Shown here piece by piece: positions 9,424 through 20,999 of a stretch of DNA of 64,000 bases. The first letter of the stretch is position 1, and each line of letters opens with the position of its first letter. The stretch comes from Eustoma russellianum (taxonomy: Eukaryota; Streptophyta; Magnoliopsida; Gentianales; Gentianaceae). The position numbers and the translations under genes were made by a program. The stretch covers positions 7,734,358-7,798,357 of the forward strand of contig AP025074.1 in the NCBI GenBank assembly GCA_036186865.1, given 5' to 3'. The notes below the pieces were generated by a model. That model did not search any database. It was not told the DNA's origin and saw only the letters and a list, made by a program, of their open reading frames with translations.

Positions 9424-12288
9424 TGTTGGACCTGTATAGCACCACTAGAGGGGGGGGTGAATAGTGGGTTAGCGGAAATTACACTACAATTACCTTCAAA
9501 AACTTGTTTGAGACCCCTTTGCCTCTTTAGCCTCAGCTTCTGGAATTTCCAGAAACAGTTCACTGTTTTGAGCGCTTTGGTTGAACCACTTATACACCTG
9601 TGCAAGCTCTCAAACTTGGCAGAGATCAGTTTAGAATGTTTATAGTATGTCATAAAAATTTCATTCAATTCCAAGCAAGTTAGCACGTTCAAATAAGCAA
9701 GATAAGTAAAGTGTGCAATTCTGGCAGTTTCAGGCAGAATGTTAGCTTAACTTCAAACAGCAATATCTCAAAATCTACCCGTGCTATTTTGATGAATCTT
9801 ATGTCAAATTAAACCTTAAGATGTCTAGTTTAATTTGATATAAGGCTCACTCAAGACTCGCAGGATAACCTATTCAAATTGAACAAGTTTTGCACACTGG
9901 TCAGAATTGTTCACAGAATGTAGCAACAATTTTGTGAAGACGATTTGAATATGCTAAACACCTTAGAATTTAGTGATTCTTGCGGCTAATGAAAGCTAAC
10001 ACATTGAAGTATAATATATCCAAAATTCATGCAATTCTAAGATTGTTTGCTTGTTCAATTATACGTGCCAAGTTAGTGTAATTCTCAGACAGAAAACAGT
10101 AAGTGCAGGAAATAAGTAAAGAACACAAGGAATTATCCTGGTTCGGTCAATGTGACCTACTCCAGTCCCAAGAGACACCTTCTCTTGGATTTCACTAAAC
10201 ACCAAACACCAAAGTCACCTTACAAAGCCAAAGGAAGAAGCTTTTCACCAACTTCTTCAAGAGGCCTGCACCAAAACTGAAAATCAGCACTAGTTTGTTT
10301 CACCTTTGCACCTTTGCACCTTTTGCTCACCTCTAAGGAGTAAGCTTTATACACCAGCTTCTCCCTTACAATATGTAGTTTGAAAGGTGTTGAAATGACA
10401 AGAAATGAAGAACTATACAATCATAAAGCTTGCTACAAATGTGTTCTTCAATAGAGAAGAGAAGAAGAAAAGAATGGAGACAAAGAGCTAATTGTCTTGC
10501 TTGCTTTCTTTGTTGCTTTCGTTGGTGGTACTTTTCTCTTCATCTTTGGAGCTATTTATAGCCAAGAGGACAGCCTAAAGGCTCCTCAAAGTAGCCGTTT
10601 GGAATGGATGAGAATGGAGAAATTTCAGCACCTTTTTAGCTACCAAAATTCAGCATTTGACTTTCAAGATAAATCTGATTTTTTAAATGCTTTGACATGG
10701 TCTTCCATCTGAATTTTTATCCCATTATAGCCGTGGGAATGAGATGGAAATTGGCTCCATTTGACCGTTTAAAAAAGCTCCAATCATCAATATCCATGGT
10801 GTAAATAACTTGCCATGTATGCAGCTGAATTGGCAGTATTTGAACAACTTTATCTCCTCATTTGAATACCAAATAAACGTTGGAATGGCTCCTCATTTTG
10901 ATGTTAAATGACGTTGGAATGCCTAGAAGATAGGCATTGGAGAACAAATTCAAGATAGATAGAAATCAGCCAACCTTTGAATTTGACTTAGTCTTCAACG
11001 TTTACACATATAGCCGTTTGCATCTTTCTTGGTTGAAGATTTTTTGCTCCAACTTTGAACCAATATAGCCGTTGTAACTATCTCACGAATAGCAAGAATA
11101 ATCATTTAAAATCAGCACAAAGATAGGATGTAATTCAACTTGCTTGACTTGTTCAAAATCTGAAAATTTGAACCTTGATATATGCGCCAACATAGTGTGT
11201 GTAACCATATAATATATAGTCATTTATGTCTTCAACATGTAGCATAGAAAACCATATGAAGAATACCAAGAATTCCAAGAAAACCATAGATGTGATAACC
11301 ATGATATAAGAATTCCAATTGAGATACCATGCTGCCCGTTTCCATAAAAATAGGGCACGTACCATATGTGACATAAACACATATAAACATCATATAAGCA
11401 ATATATAACATGTTGGAAGATCCATTGGCAAGTGAAAAGACCAGAATACCCCTCAGCACAAAAATAGGAATTTTGTCCTAGGATGAACCTAGACATGGTG
11501 CTGCTCCAGATTCATTTTTGCCATGATGTGACATGACTTATAAATGTGTCATATGATCATATAAGTCCGTTGGAAGAAGACCAAATAAGAATGAGAAGTC
11601 CAAATGGTGAAATTACCAAAATAGCCCTTATATAGGTCAATAAGCTTCCCACCGGGTCAATTCAGTTTTAACCCGTGCCAAGCATGCCTTTCCTCAGCCA
11701 ATTAGATTCTAAATTGAATAAGGATCATGTGGGCTTTTGAATGACTCAATTTGGAGTTCATTTGCCCAGATATGAACCCAAAACCTGCAATAGGATACTA
11801 AACCGAACAATTTGCCTTATATGTAAGTCATGTGACTTCAAGGCTTGGTTAGATTCATATTATCAACATGTATTGGCATATATATCTTCTAAGATCAGTT
11901 TGAACATGTCTTGCATATATAATCTAGCAGTTTAACATGTCTTGATTAAGATATGTGATTGAATTTGGCCAAGTTCAATCTCATGATCTTAATCAAACTT
12001 GTTCAATCTTGATTCATTCAAGCATTTCACATTTAGCTCATAAGTTCATAAGTTCATGCCTTGCCAAAACAATTTCACATTTAAACGTTACACATACATG
12101 CTCACATATGCATCTTCCAATCATTCAAACATGATATATCTATTTGCAATCATCATAACAATACACATATGCACACATATACATTTTGCACAACAATTAC
12201 ACATATGCACACATATACATTTTGCACACAATTACACATATGCACACATATACATTTTGCAATCACTCAAACATAATATATCACAACA
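9424..12288 (-). repeat. 3' LTR of the full-length Sirevirus-type element
   Basis: It starts TGTTGGACC and ends ATCACAACA on the plus strand. A TATA box read on the minus strand (plus-strand CTATTTATAG near 10552-10561) puts the transcription start near 10525, leaving a U3 of about 1.75 kb and an R-U5 of about 1.1 kb. About three copies of a 36-bp repeat lie near the U3 end at 12145-12262. Confidence 0.93.
12145..12262 (-). repeat. 36-bp tandem repeats near the LTR terminus
   Basis: About three copies of a 36-bp unit containing CACATATGCACACATATAC followed by ATTTTGCACAACAA. The partner LTR has about three copies at 20868-20968, the partial LTR at 62890 has about two, and the solo LTR at 1226-3908 has none in this form. 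Confidence 0.85.
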
Positions 12289-12289
12289 A

Positions 12290-12507
12290 TCTCCCCCCTT
12301 TTGATGATTTGCAAAATTACCCCACATATGTGTATATTAAGCATTTAAATCAAGTGTGCATCTAAATCAAGTGTTGTAATCTGTGTAATCAAGTAAGCAT
12401 CTAAATCAAGTGTAAGCTGCTCCCCCTTAATGTGTTATCTCCCCCTTAACATGATATCTATCTTCCCCTTAACATGATATATATACACATTTATTTCTCC
12501 CCCTTAA
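12290..12507 (-). other. Polypurine tract and upstream PPT-like repeats
   Basis: Read on the minus strand, AAAAGGGGGGAGAT abuts the LTR and is the PPT. Four further copies of a TTAAGGGGGAGA-type motif (one reads TTAAGGGGAAGA) lie upstream at about 12421-12430, 12440-12449, 12461-12472 and 12497-12507 in plus coordinates. Repeated PPT-like motifs before the 3' LTR are a described Sirevirus trait. Confidence 0.85.
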
Positions 12508-12559
12508 TTTTGTAAATTATGCCAAAAGACTGAATGGTGTAGTAGTCAGTTGTAAGCAA

Positions 12560-13312
12560 TTAATCCAAGTCTTGCACGTAAGTCTCAAAGATAGCTTGAT
12601 TAAGGGGTTTAGTGAATATATCAGCTACTTGTTGATCAGTTCTAACATGTTCAATGTGTATATGTCCAAGATTAACATGATCACGGAGAAAATGATAACG
12701 TACTTCTATATGCTTTGCCTTAGAGTGTAGTACAGGGTTTTTAGACAAATTTATAGCACTTGTACTATCACAATAGATGGGGATATTATTTACTTGTATT
12801 TCAAAGTCTGAAAGTTGTTGTTTAATCCATAATAGTTGAGTACAACATAGACTTAAAGCCATATATTCTGCTTCAGTAGTAGAAAGTGCAACACTAGATT
12901 GTTTCTTTGAAAACCAAGATATTAGTGAGTTTCCTAGGAATTGACATGTTCCACTAGTGCTCTTTCTATCTACTCTACATCCACCATAATCTGCATCTGA
13001 ATATGCATGTAGACTTAGACTAGATTGTCTATCATACCATAAGCCTAATGTTGGTGTATGTTGAAGATATCTAAATATTCTTTTTACAGCTTTAAAGTGT
13101 GACAACTTAGGCATACTTTGAAATCTTGCACACATACATACTGCAAACATAATATCAGGTCTACTAGCAGTTAGATATAGCAATGAACCAATCATAGACC
13201 TATATAGTTTTTCATCAAATGCAACACCATTTTCATCTTTGTCTAATTTTGTTGAAGTACACATTGGTGTTGGAGATGGTTTCAAGTTTTCAAAGTTGAA
13301 TTTCTTTATCAT
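12560..13312 (-). pseudogene. Copia RT C-terminal part and RNase H
   Basis: A 250-codon frame covering the RT tail and RNase H of the copia polyprotein. It contains SDADYGGCRVDRKSTSG and STTEAEYMAL, with the Asp and Glu of the RNase H active site, and ends soon after the HVRTDQQVADIFTKPL motif typical of copia pol C-termini. RNase H removes RNA from the RNA-DNA hybrid during reverse transcription. The frame is offset from the upstream RT piece near 13300, so one indel separates them. Confidence 0.92.
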
Positions 13313-14260
13313 ATCTCTTATGTATTTGGCTTGATTGATATGTATACCACTTTGATGTTTGTTTTATTTGCAAGCCTAAGAAGTAATTTAATTCACCAAC
13401 CATGGACATTTCAAACTCAGACTTCATACAATCTTCAAAGTCTTTTACTAAGTTAGGATTAGTTGAACCAAAGATTATGTCATCTACATATATTTGTATT
13501 ACAAGCAAATCTTTGTCTTTCTTTTTCAAGAATAAGGTACTATCTATGGTTCCTCTTTGAAAGTTGTTACTTAGTAAAAAGTTGGCAAATCTTTCATACC
13601 ATGCACGGGGGGCTTGTTTCAAACCATATAAGGCTTTCTTAAGTTTATATACATGATTAGGGTTCTTTGGATCTTCAAAGCCTGGTGGTTGTTTAACAAA
13701 AACTTCTTCTTGGATATAGCCATTTAAGAATGCACTCTTAACATCCATTTGGAATAGTTTGATGTTATTATAACATGCAAAAGCTAATAAGAGGCGTATG
13801 GATTCTAATCTTGCTACGGGGGCAAATGTTTCATCGTAATCAATACCCTCTTCTTGATTATATCCTTGAGCTACAAGTCTTGCCTTATTTCTTACTACAA
13901 CCCCTTGTCATTCATTTTGTTCCTAAACACCCATTTAGTTCCAATGATTGATTTATCCTCGGGTTTAGGTACTAAATCCCACACATTGTTTCTTTCAAAT
14001 TGGTTTAACTCTTCATGCATTGCATCTATCCAATATGCATCGTTTAAGGCATCATTCACATTCTTAGGTTCAATTTGGGATATAAGTGCATGCCATTGAT
14101 CATATTCATTAGGATCTATTTGCCTACGTGTTCTAACCCCTTGATTTACATCTCCTATGATAAGTTCTTGAGGATGCTTTTGTTTATCTCTTATTTGCCA
14201 CCAATTACTTGGTTGTGCATCTTCAATAGGTTCATGATGTTCAATAGGTTGGTTAGGCAC
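13290..14260 (-). pseudogene. Copia reverse transcriptase, broken by frameshifts
   Basis: The RT starts near AMHEELNQFERNNVWDLVP (14260-13895 piece), continues in another frame through the segment with ARLVAQGYNQEEGIDYDETF (about 13890-13750), and then reads MDVKSAFLNG, LYGLKQAPRAWYERF and the catalytic IYVDDIIFGS in the 13748-13290 piece. These are the standard copia RT blocks, with the D-D pair present. The breaks near 13905 and 13310 are consistent with single-base indels. The sequence type is close to the SIRE/Maximus lineage. Confidence 0.9.
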
Positions 14261-14339
14261 ATTTTCTTCATTATGTTCTTGTGTAGGGGAGTTTGAACTT
14301 CATGCATTTCAAGAGTTTGATTTGGTGTTTCAATTTGAT

Positions 14340-15458
14340 TCATTTGTAGGGTGGTAGGATAAGTTCATCTTCATCATGAAGTATTTGATCATTTGGTACA
14401 TAGATTTCATGTTGATTACTTGTTTGGAGATATGCATTTTCATTGAACTTCACATGTATAGATTCAACTATCTTTCTTGTTTGTGCATTATAACATCTAT
14501 ATGCTTTAGAGTTCATTGAATATCCCACAAATATATGTTCATCAGACTTAGGATCAAACTTATCTAAGTTATCTTTTGTGTTCAATACAAAGCATTTACA
14601 ACCAAAGACTTTTAGATAGTTTACTTTTGGGAGTCGTCCATTTAAGATTTCAAATGGTGTTTTGTTCAATTTCTTTCTTATTGATAGTCTGTTGATCATA
14701 TAACTTGAAGTGTTTACTGCTTCAGCCCATAAGAATTTAGGTACTTTGTTTTCTACCATCATTGTTCTTGCTACTTCTTGAATAGTCCTATTCTTTCTTT
14801 CAACTACACCATTAAGTTGAGGAGTTCTTGGTGGGGAGAATTCATGTTTTATACCCTTTTCATTACAGAATTTGATTAATTCACTATTTTTAAACTCACC
14901 ACCTCTATCACTCCTTATCTTAATAACATGTGATTCATGTTCATTTTCAAGTTGTCTAATTAGATTAGCTATAGATGATGCACTTTCATCTTTTGAAGCA
15001 AGAAACAATGTCCAAGTATATCTTGAGAAATCATCAACTATTACACATACATAATAACTTCCACCTAAGCTTCTTGTTCTACATGGACCAAATAAGTCTA
15101 TATGCAAGAGTTCTAGTATTCTTGATGTTGTGACCTCGGTTTTAGGCTTAAGGGATTCTCTAACATGTTTGCCTTTGATACAAGATTCACATAGTTGAAA
15201 ATCATTCAAGTTAAGTTTAGGCAATCCTTTAACAAGACTTTTAGCGTGTAGTTTTTCTAAGGTTGATATACCTATGTGTCCTAAACGTCTATGCCAAAGA
15301 TTGGGATCAGATTCATGTGAAACAAGACATTTTGTGTTACTACTTAGCATATCATCCATGTTAAGCACATATATGTTTCCTTCACGTTTTCCTTTTAACA
15401 CAACTTGATTGTTTTTATCCATTATCTTACAAGAGGTGGAGGAGAAGAGAACATTCAA
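14340..15458 (-). pseudogene. Copia GAG-pre-integrase and integrase core
   Basis: A 372-codon open piece of the polyprotein. It has the HHCC zinc-binding part (HRRLGHIG, then CESCIKGKH) followed by the D,D,E catalytic core: Asp in LLHIDLFGP, Asp in IRSDRGGEF and Glu in PQLNGVVERKNR. The following segment with VFGCKCFVLNTKDNLDKFD is the usual copia integrase C-terminal region. Integrase inserts the cDNA and creates the 5-bp target duplication. Its position upstream of RT separates this element from Ty3/gypsy. No stop lies inside the piece, but neighbouring frames are offset. Confidence 0.93.
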
Positions 15459-15459
15459 G

Positions 15460-15770
15460 TTGTTGTCACATAGTTGAGAAACACTTAAAAGCTCAAAGGT
15501 TAAGTTACTTACAAGTAGGACGTTTTTGATCTCAAACTTGTTTGGATCACCAACCTTGCCTTTGCCAATTATTTGGCCTTGGTTGTTGTCTCCAAAGGTA
15601 ACTTTGCCACCTTTTGCAACGTTCTTTAAGTGTGCTAAACAAATTTTTGTTGCCCGTCATATGTCTTGAGCAACCACTATCAACTATCCAATTGGTTTTG
15701 TTCTTTTCATCTTCTTTGTTGTTATAACCAGCAACTTGTCTTTCTTTGATGTTATGTACCTACAAATGTA
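15460..15770 (-). pseudogene. Copia aspartic protease region
   Basis: On the minus strand the motif WIVDSGCSRHMTG is readable, with the catalytic Asp codon at 15679-15681. This is the retropepsin-like signature of copia polyproteins, which release gag and pol products. The flanking sequence changes frame, so no long ORF spans it and its limits are approximate. Confidence 0.8.
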
Positions 15771-16023
15771 AATAACAACTTAGGTACCCTTTGATTTTGG
15801 GTCCTTTCAAGGTTAGACAAGTTAAGTTCATGTTAGTGTACCTTTAGGTACCCAAACTTGAACAACCTTTCTTGGTTTTGAAATGTTAAAATCATGTTGC
15901 ATATAATGATCAAATAGTGGATTTTTGATACATAGAATATGATGAAAAGGGGCTGCACATTTATGTCTAGTTGGATAAGCATTGTAAGTTCTATATGCAT
16001 TTGAATGTTGCCATGTATATGAG

Positions 16024-17967
16024 TTATATCTTGGCCGTGTATAAGCATGAATTTAGGCCGTGTATAAGCAAGATGTTGTGGTGTCTAGGCCGTGTGTTGT
16101 AAACTGATTTAGGCCGAGAGTATGTCATGTTCTTCACATAAGCATGTTGTTGCATATAAGGCATAACTTGAGCAGATTTCATACTACTTTGTTTAGGCAT
16201 TCTTGTATACATGTAAGCATGGTTTCTAGGTGTATTTGCCTTCCTATATGTTGATGCATTTTGCAATCTTTGTGATGAAGGTGGTGTGGGCAGAATAGGT
16301 TCATTTCTAAATGCATTTGGCCTATATTTCATGTTGGTTGAAGATGATACAAATGTTGTTTCCTTAGGTGTGTATTCAGCTTCTTTAACATATCCAAGAC
16401 CTTGTTTGTCATTTCCATGCTTTTGAGATGCAATAAGAGTGTCTAACATGTTGGAACCATTCTTAAATTGTTCTAAAGATTTGTTCAAGTCTAGGTTGCA
16501 TGCTTTTAATGATTCAAATTCAGTTTGTATTTCATGTAATTTAGACTTTAAACGTTGTAATCAACACATTGCACACATTGCACATTTTCATGTTTGTTCT
16601 TAAGTTCCTTAATCTGATTTTGCATTGAACTAATAGTGTTAGATGATTCAAGTTGAAGAACTTCTAGTTGAGAAGTTAGATTCAAGTTAGACGTCTCCAA
16701 CTTGTTCTTCTCCTCAACTATTCTTTTCTTCTCCTTGGATAGCTTCTTATATCTATCATGCAACTTTTCTAATTCATCCAACAATTCATCTTGAGTAAAA
16801 TCACATTCAGAGTCAGAATCGAATGTTACCTCATTTGTAGACTTTGAAGCCAAACATGTTTGTGCAACTTCAGGTTCCTCCTCGGATTCGGATGAAGATG
16901 TGTCATCCCAAGTGCTTGAACTTACCTTGAGAGCTTTCTTCCTCCTTTGCATAGGTTCTACTCTAGTTTTTGTCCTTGTCTTTTCATCCATGTCACGGTT
17001 TTGTTCTTGTTTGGACAATCATATGAGATGTGTCCTTGTTTGCCACATTCATAACACTTAAGTTCTTTATCATACCATTTACCATCTTGTTTGTTAGATT
17101 TCACATTGATAGGGGCAGCTGATTTTGCTTGTCTTTTAGTTGGTCTTTTCTTGAAAAACTTCCTTAAACGCCTAGCTAACAACATTATGTCTTCTTCATC
17201 ACTTTCATCATCACTTTCATACTCGGCTTGATTAGATGATTCGGGTTCATTTGTTACAAATGCAAGTGATTTAGACTTGTTACTAGTTTCAGCCTTTCTT
17301 ATATTCAACTTGTTTTCATAAACTTTTAAAGAGCCTATCAATTCATCAAGTTTTATTTGAGAAAGATCTTTGCTTTCTTCAATGGCACTAACTTTGGCAT
17401 CCCATTCAATTGGCAAACTTCTCAAAACTTTTTGCACTTTTTCTTTCATCAAAAACGTTTTACCAAGGGATTCAAGTGAGTTGTATAAGTTTGTAAGCCT
17501 TAAATCCATATCAACAATTGATTCATTAGGCAGTAAATGAAATGTTTCAAGTGTAGTCATTAACATGTTAATCTTTGATTCCTTTACTTGATTAGTTCCT
17601 TCATGCTTCATTTCAAGACATTTCCACATATCCTTTGCACTTAAACATGAAGAGACATAGGCAGATTCACTCCTACTTAAACCATTCAACAATAATTGCA
17701 TTGCTTTAGCATTAAGACTCATTTTCTTTTTATCTTCATCACTCCAATCTTTCTATATTTCTCAACTTCTTGTGATAAGCCATCAATTATAACATGCTTA
17801 GTAGGCACATAAGGTCCATCTTCAATGATAGACCACAAGTCTATATCAATAGCCATTAAGAACAATTTCATCCTAAGTTTCCAATGACTAAAGTTTTCTC
17901 CATCAAAAAGAGGTGGTCTTTGTGTGGACATGCCTTCTAATTCTATTTTCATGTGTGACTTAGACAT
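16024..17967 (-). pseudogene. Sirevirus-type gag, four open pieces in shifted frames
   Basis: Pieces at 17967-17719, 17722-16958, 17018-16548 and 16488-16024 read in successive frames. The first begins at the probable start ATG (17967) and holds the N-terminal gag block with PPLFDGENFSHWKLRMKLFL. The second contains the retro-gag helical region and the CCHC zinc knuckle CYECGKQGHISYDC. The third is acidic, then a heptad-rich coiled coil. The fourth continues toward the linker before protease. Gag forms the virus-like particle. The shifts are consistent with single-base indels. This gag is homologous to the older copy at 21000-22638. Confidence 0.88.
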
Positions 17968-18139
17968 GCTTCTTAGTGTGTGAGAAAACGTTTAAAACAC
18001 TTATAAGAAGGAAAGAAAGTGTCACCTTGTTGTAGATACCAAATATGAAGAATATAAGACAACCAGAAAATTTCCAGCAACTTTGCAACTTGGAGTGTAA
18101 ACTGTTTTCAGCTCAAATAAGAATATGGTGCTCAACCTT

Positions 18140-18151
18140 GCTCTGATACCA
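18140..18151 (-). other. Primer-binding site of the full-length Sirevirus-type element
   Basis: The plus strand reads GCTCTGATACCA, whose complement TGGTATCAGAGC pairs with initiator-Met tRNA. It lies two bases from the 5' LTR. Confidence 0.93.
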
Positions 18152-18153
18152 AT

Positions 18154-20999
18154 TGTTGGACCTGTTATAGCACCACTAGAGGGGGGGGGTGAATAGTGGG
18201 ATTAGCGGAAAATTACACTATAATTACCTTCAAAAAACTTGTTTGAAGACCCCTTTGCCTCTTTAACCTCAGATTCTGAAAATTCCAGAAACAGTTCACT
18301 ACTTTTGAACGTTTTGGTTGAACCACTTATACACCTGTGCAAGCTCTCAAACTTGGCAGAGATCAAGTTTAGAATGTTTATAATATGTCATAAAAATTCA
18401 GTCAATTCCAAGCAAGTTAGCACGTTCAAATAAGCAAGAGAAGTAAAGTGTGCAATTCTGGCAGTTTCAGGCAGAATGTTAGCTTAACTTCAAACGATGA
18501 TATCTCAAAATCTACCCGTGCTATTTTGATGAATCTTATGTCAAATTAAACCTCAAGATGTCTAGTTTAATTTGATATAAGGCTCACTTCCAAGATTCGA
18601 AGGATAGCCTATTCAAATTGAACAAGTTTGCACACTGGTCAGAATTGTTCACAGAATGTAGCAACAATTTTGTGAAGACTGATTTGAATATGCTAAACAC
18701 CTTAGAATTTAGTGATTCTTGCGGCTAATGAAAGCTAACACATTTGAAGTATAATATATCCAAAATTCATGCAATTCTAAGACTGTTTGCTTGTTCAATT
18801 ATGCGTGCCAAGTTAGTGTAATTCTCAGCCAGAAAAACAGTAAGTGCAGGAAATTAAGTAAAGAACACAAGGAATTATCCTGGTTCGGTCAATGTGACCT
18901 CTCCAGTCCCAAGAGACACCTTCTCTTGGATTTCACTAAACACCAAACACCCAAAGTCACCTTACAAAGCCAAAGGAAGAAGCTTTTCACCAACTTCTTC
19001 AAGAGGCTGCACCAAAACTGAAAATCAGCACTAGTTTGTTTTCACCTTTGCACCTTTGCACCTTTTGCTCACCTCTAAGGAGTAAGCTTTATACACAGCT
19101 TCTCCCTTACAATATGTAGTTTAAAAGGTGTTGAAATGACAAGAAATGAAGAACTATACAATCATAAGCTTGCTTGCAAATGTGTTCTTCAATATAGAAG
19201 AGAAGAAGAGAAAGAATGGAGACAAAGAGCTAATTGTCTTGCTTGCTTTCTTTGTTGCTTTCGTTGGGTGGACTTTTCCTTCTTCATCTTTGGTGCTATT
19301 TATAGCCAAGAGGACAGCCTAAAGGCCTCCTCAAAGTAGCCGTTTGGAATGGATGAGAATGGAGATAATTTCAGCACCTTTTTAGCTACCAAAATTCAGC
19401 ATTTGACTTTTCAAGATTAAATCGATTTTTTAAAATGCTTTTGACATGGTCTTCCATCTAATTTTTATCCCATTATAGCCGTTGGAATGAGGTGGAAATT
19501 GGCTCCATTGACCGTTTAAAAACAGCTCCAATCATCAATATCCATGTGTAAATAACTTGCCATGTATGCAGCTGAATTGGCATGTATTTTGAACAACTTT
19601 ATCTCCTCATTTTGAATACCAAATAAACGTTGAATGGCTCCTCATTTTGAATGTTAAATGACGTTGGAATGCCTAGAAGATAGGCCATTGGAGAACAAAT
19701 TCAAAGATAGATAGAAATCAGCCAACCTTTGAATTTGAATTAGTCTTCAACTTTTAAACATATAGCCGTTTGCATCTTTCTTGGTTGAGAGATTTTTGCT
19801 CCAACTTTGAACCAATATAGCCGTTGAAAACATCACAATATAAGCAAGAATAGTCACTTGAAATCAGCACCAAATAGGATGTAATTCAACTTGCCTTGAC
19901 TTGTTCAAAAGCTGAAATTTGAACATGATATTGCCAACATGGTGTAACCATATAATATATAGTCATTTATGTCTTCAACATGTAGCATAGAAAACCATAT
20001 GAAGAATACCAAGAATTCCAAGAAAACCATAGATGTGATAACCATGATATAAGAATTTCCAATTGAGATACCATGCTGCCCGTTTCCATAAAAATAGGGC
20101 ACGTACCATATGTGACATAAACATATATAAACATCATATAAGCAATATATAACATGTTGGAAGATCCATTGGCAAGTGAAAAGACCAGAATACCCCAGCA
20201 CAAAAATAGGAATTTTGTCCTAGGATGAACCTAGACATGGTGCTGCTCCAGATTCATTTTTGCCATGATGTGACATGACTTATAAATGTGTCATATGATC
20301 ATATAATCCGTTGGAAGAAGACCAAATAAGAATGAGAAGTCCAAATGGTGAAATTACCAAAATACCCTTATATAGTCAATAAGCTTCCCACCGGGTCAAT
20401 TCAGTTTTAACCCGTGCCAAGCATGCCTTTCCTCAGCCAATTAGATTCTAAATTGAATAAGGATCATGTGGGCTTTTGAATGACTCAATTTGGAGTTCAT
20501 TTGCCCAAGATATGAACCAAAACCTGCAATAGGATACTAAACCGAACAATTTGCCTTATATTGTAAGTCATGTGACTTCAAGGCTTGGTTAGATCATATT
20601 ATCAACATGTATTGGCATATATATCTTCTAAGATCAGTTTGAACATGTCTTGATTAAGATATGTGATTGAATTGGCCAAGTTCAATCTCATGATCTTAAT
20701 CAAACTTGTTCAATCTTGATTCATTCAAGCAATTTCACATTTAGCTCATAAGTTCATAAGTTCATGCCTTGCCAAAACAATTTCACATTTAAACGTTACA
20801 CATACATGCTCACATATGCATCTTCCAATCATTCAAACATGATATATCTATTTTGCAATCATCACAACAATTACACATATGCACACATATACATTTTGCA
20901 CAACAATTACACATATGCACACATATACATTTTGCACAACAATTACACATATGCACACATATACATTTTGCAATCACTCAAACATAATATATCACAACA
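18154..20999 (-). repeat. 5' LTR of the full-length Sirevirus-type element
   Basis: A 2846-bp LTR from TGTTGGACC to ATCACAACA. In the first 150 bp it differs from the 3' LTR by about six single-base indels, mostly in homopolymers, and about five substitutions. It has three copies of the 36-bp repeat at 20868-20968. Confidence 0.93.

Larger units (their letters stand above)
9424..20999 (-). mobile_element. Full-length Ty1/copia element, Sirevirus-type
   Basis: An 11.6-kb element with LTRs of 2865 and 2846 bp, TSD CCATG (9419-9423 and 21000-21004), initiator-Met PBS, PPT cluster and domain order gag, protease, integrase, RT, RNase H, which defines Ty1/copia. Sirevirus affiliation follows from the gag type with an extended coiled coil, the RT sequence around AFLNGYIQEEVFVKQPPGF, and the PPT context, a CATCAAAAGGGGGGAGAT sequence joined to the LTR, with repeated PPT-like copies. 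The pol end is about 270 bp from the LTR, so there is no env-like ORF. At least seven frame changes break the coding region, so this copy is not autonomous as assembled. Confidence 0.93.

Noticed and set aside
11153..11459. Repeated ORFs on the minus strand of every Sirevirus LTR (also 2941-3259, 19905-20203 and 63658-63894) that look conserved
   Set aside because: They recur only because the LTR recurs. Two overlapping frames are both open, indels between copies break them at different places, and the composition is that of the AT-rich LTR. No domain is recognisable.
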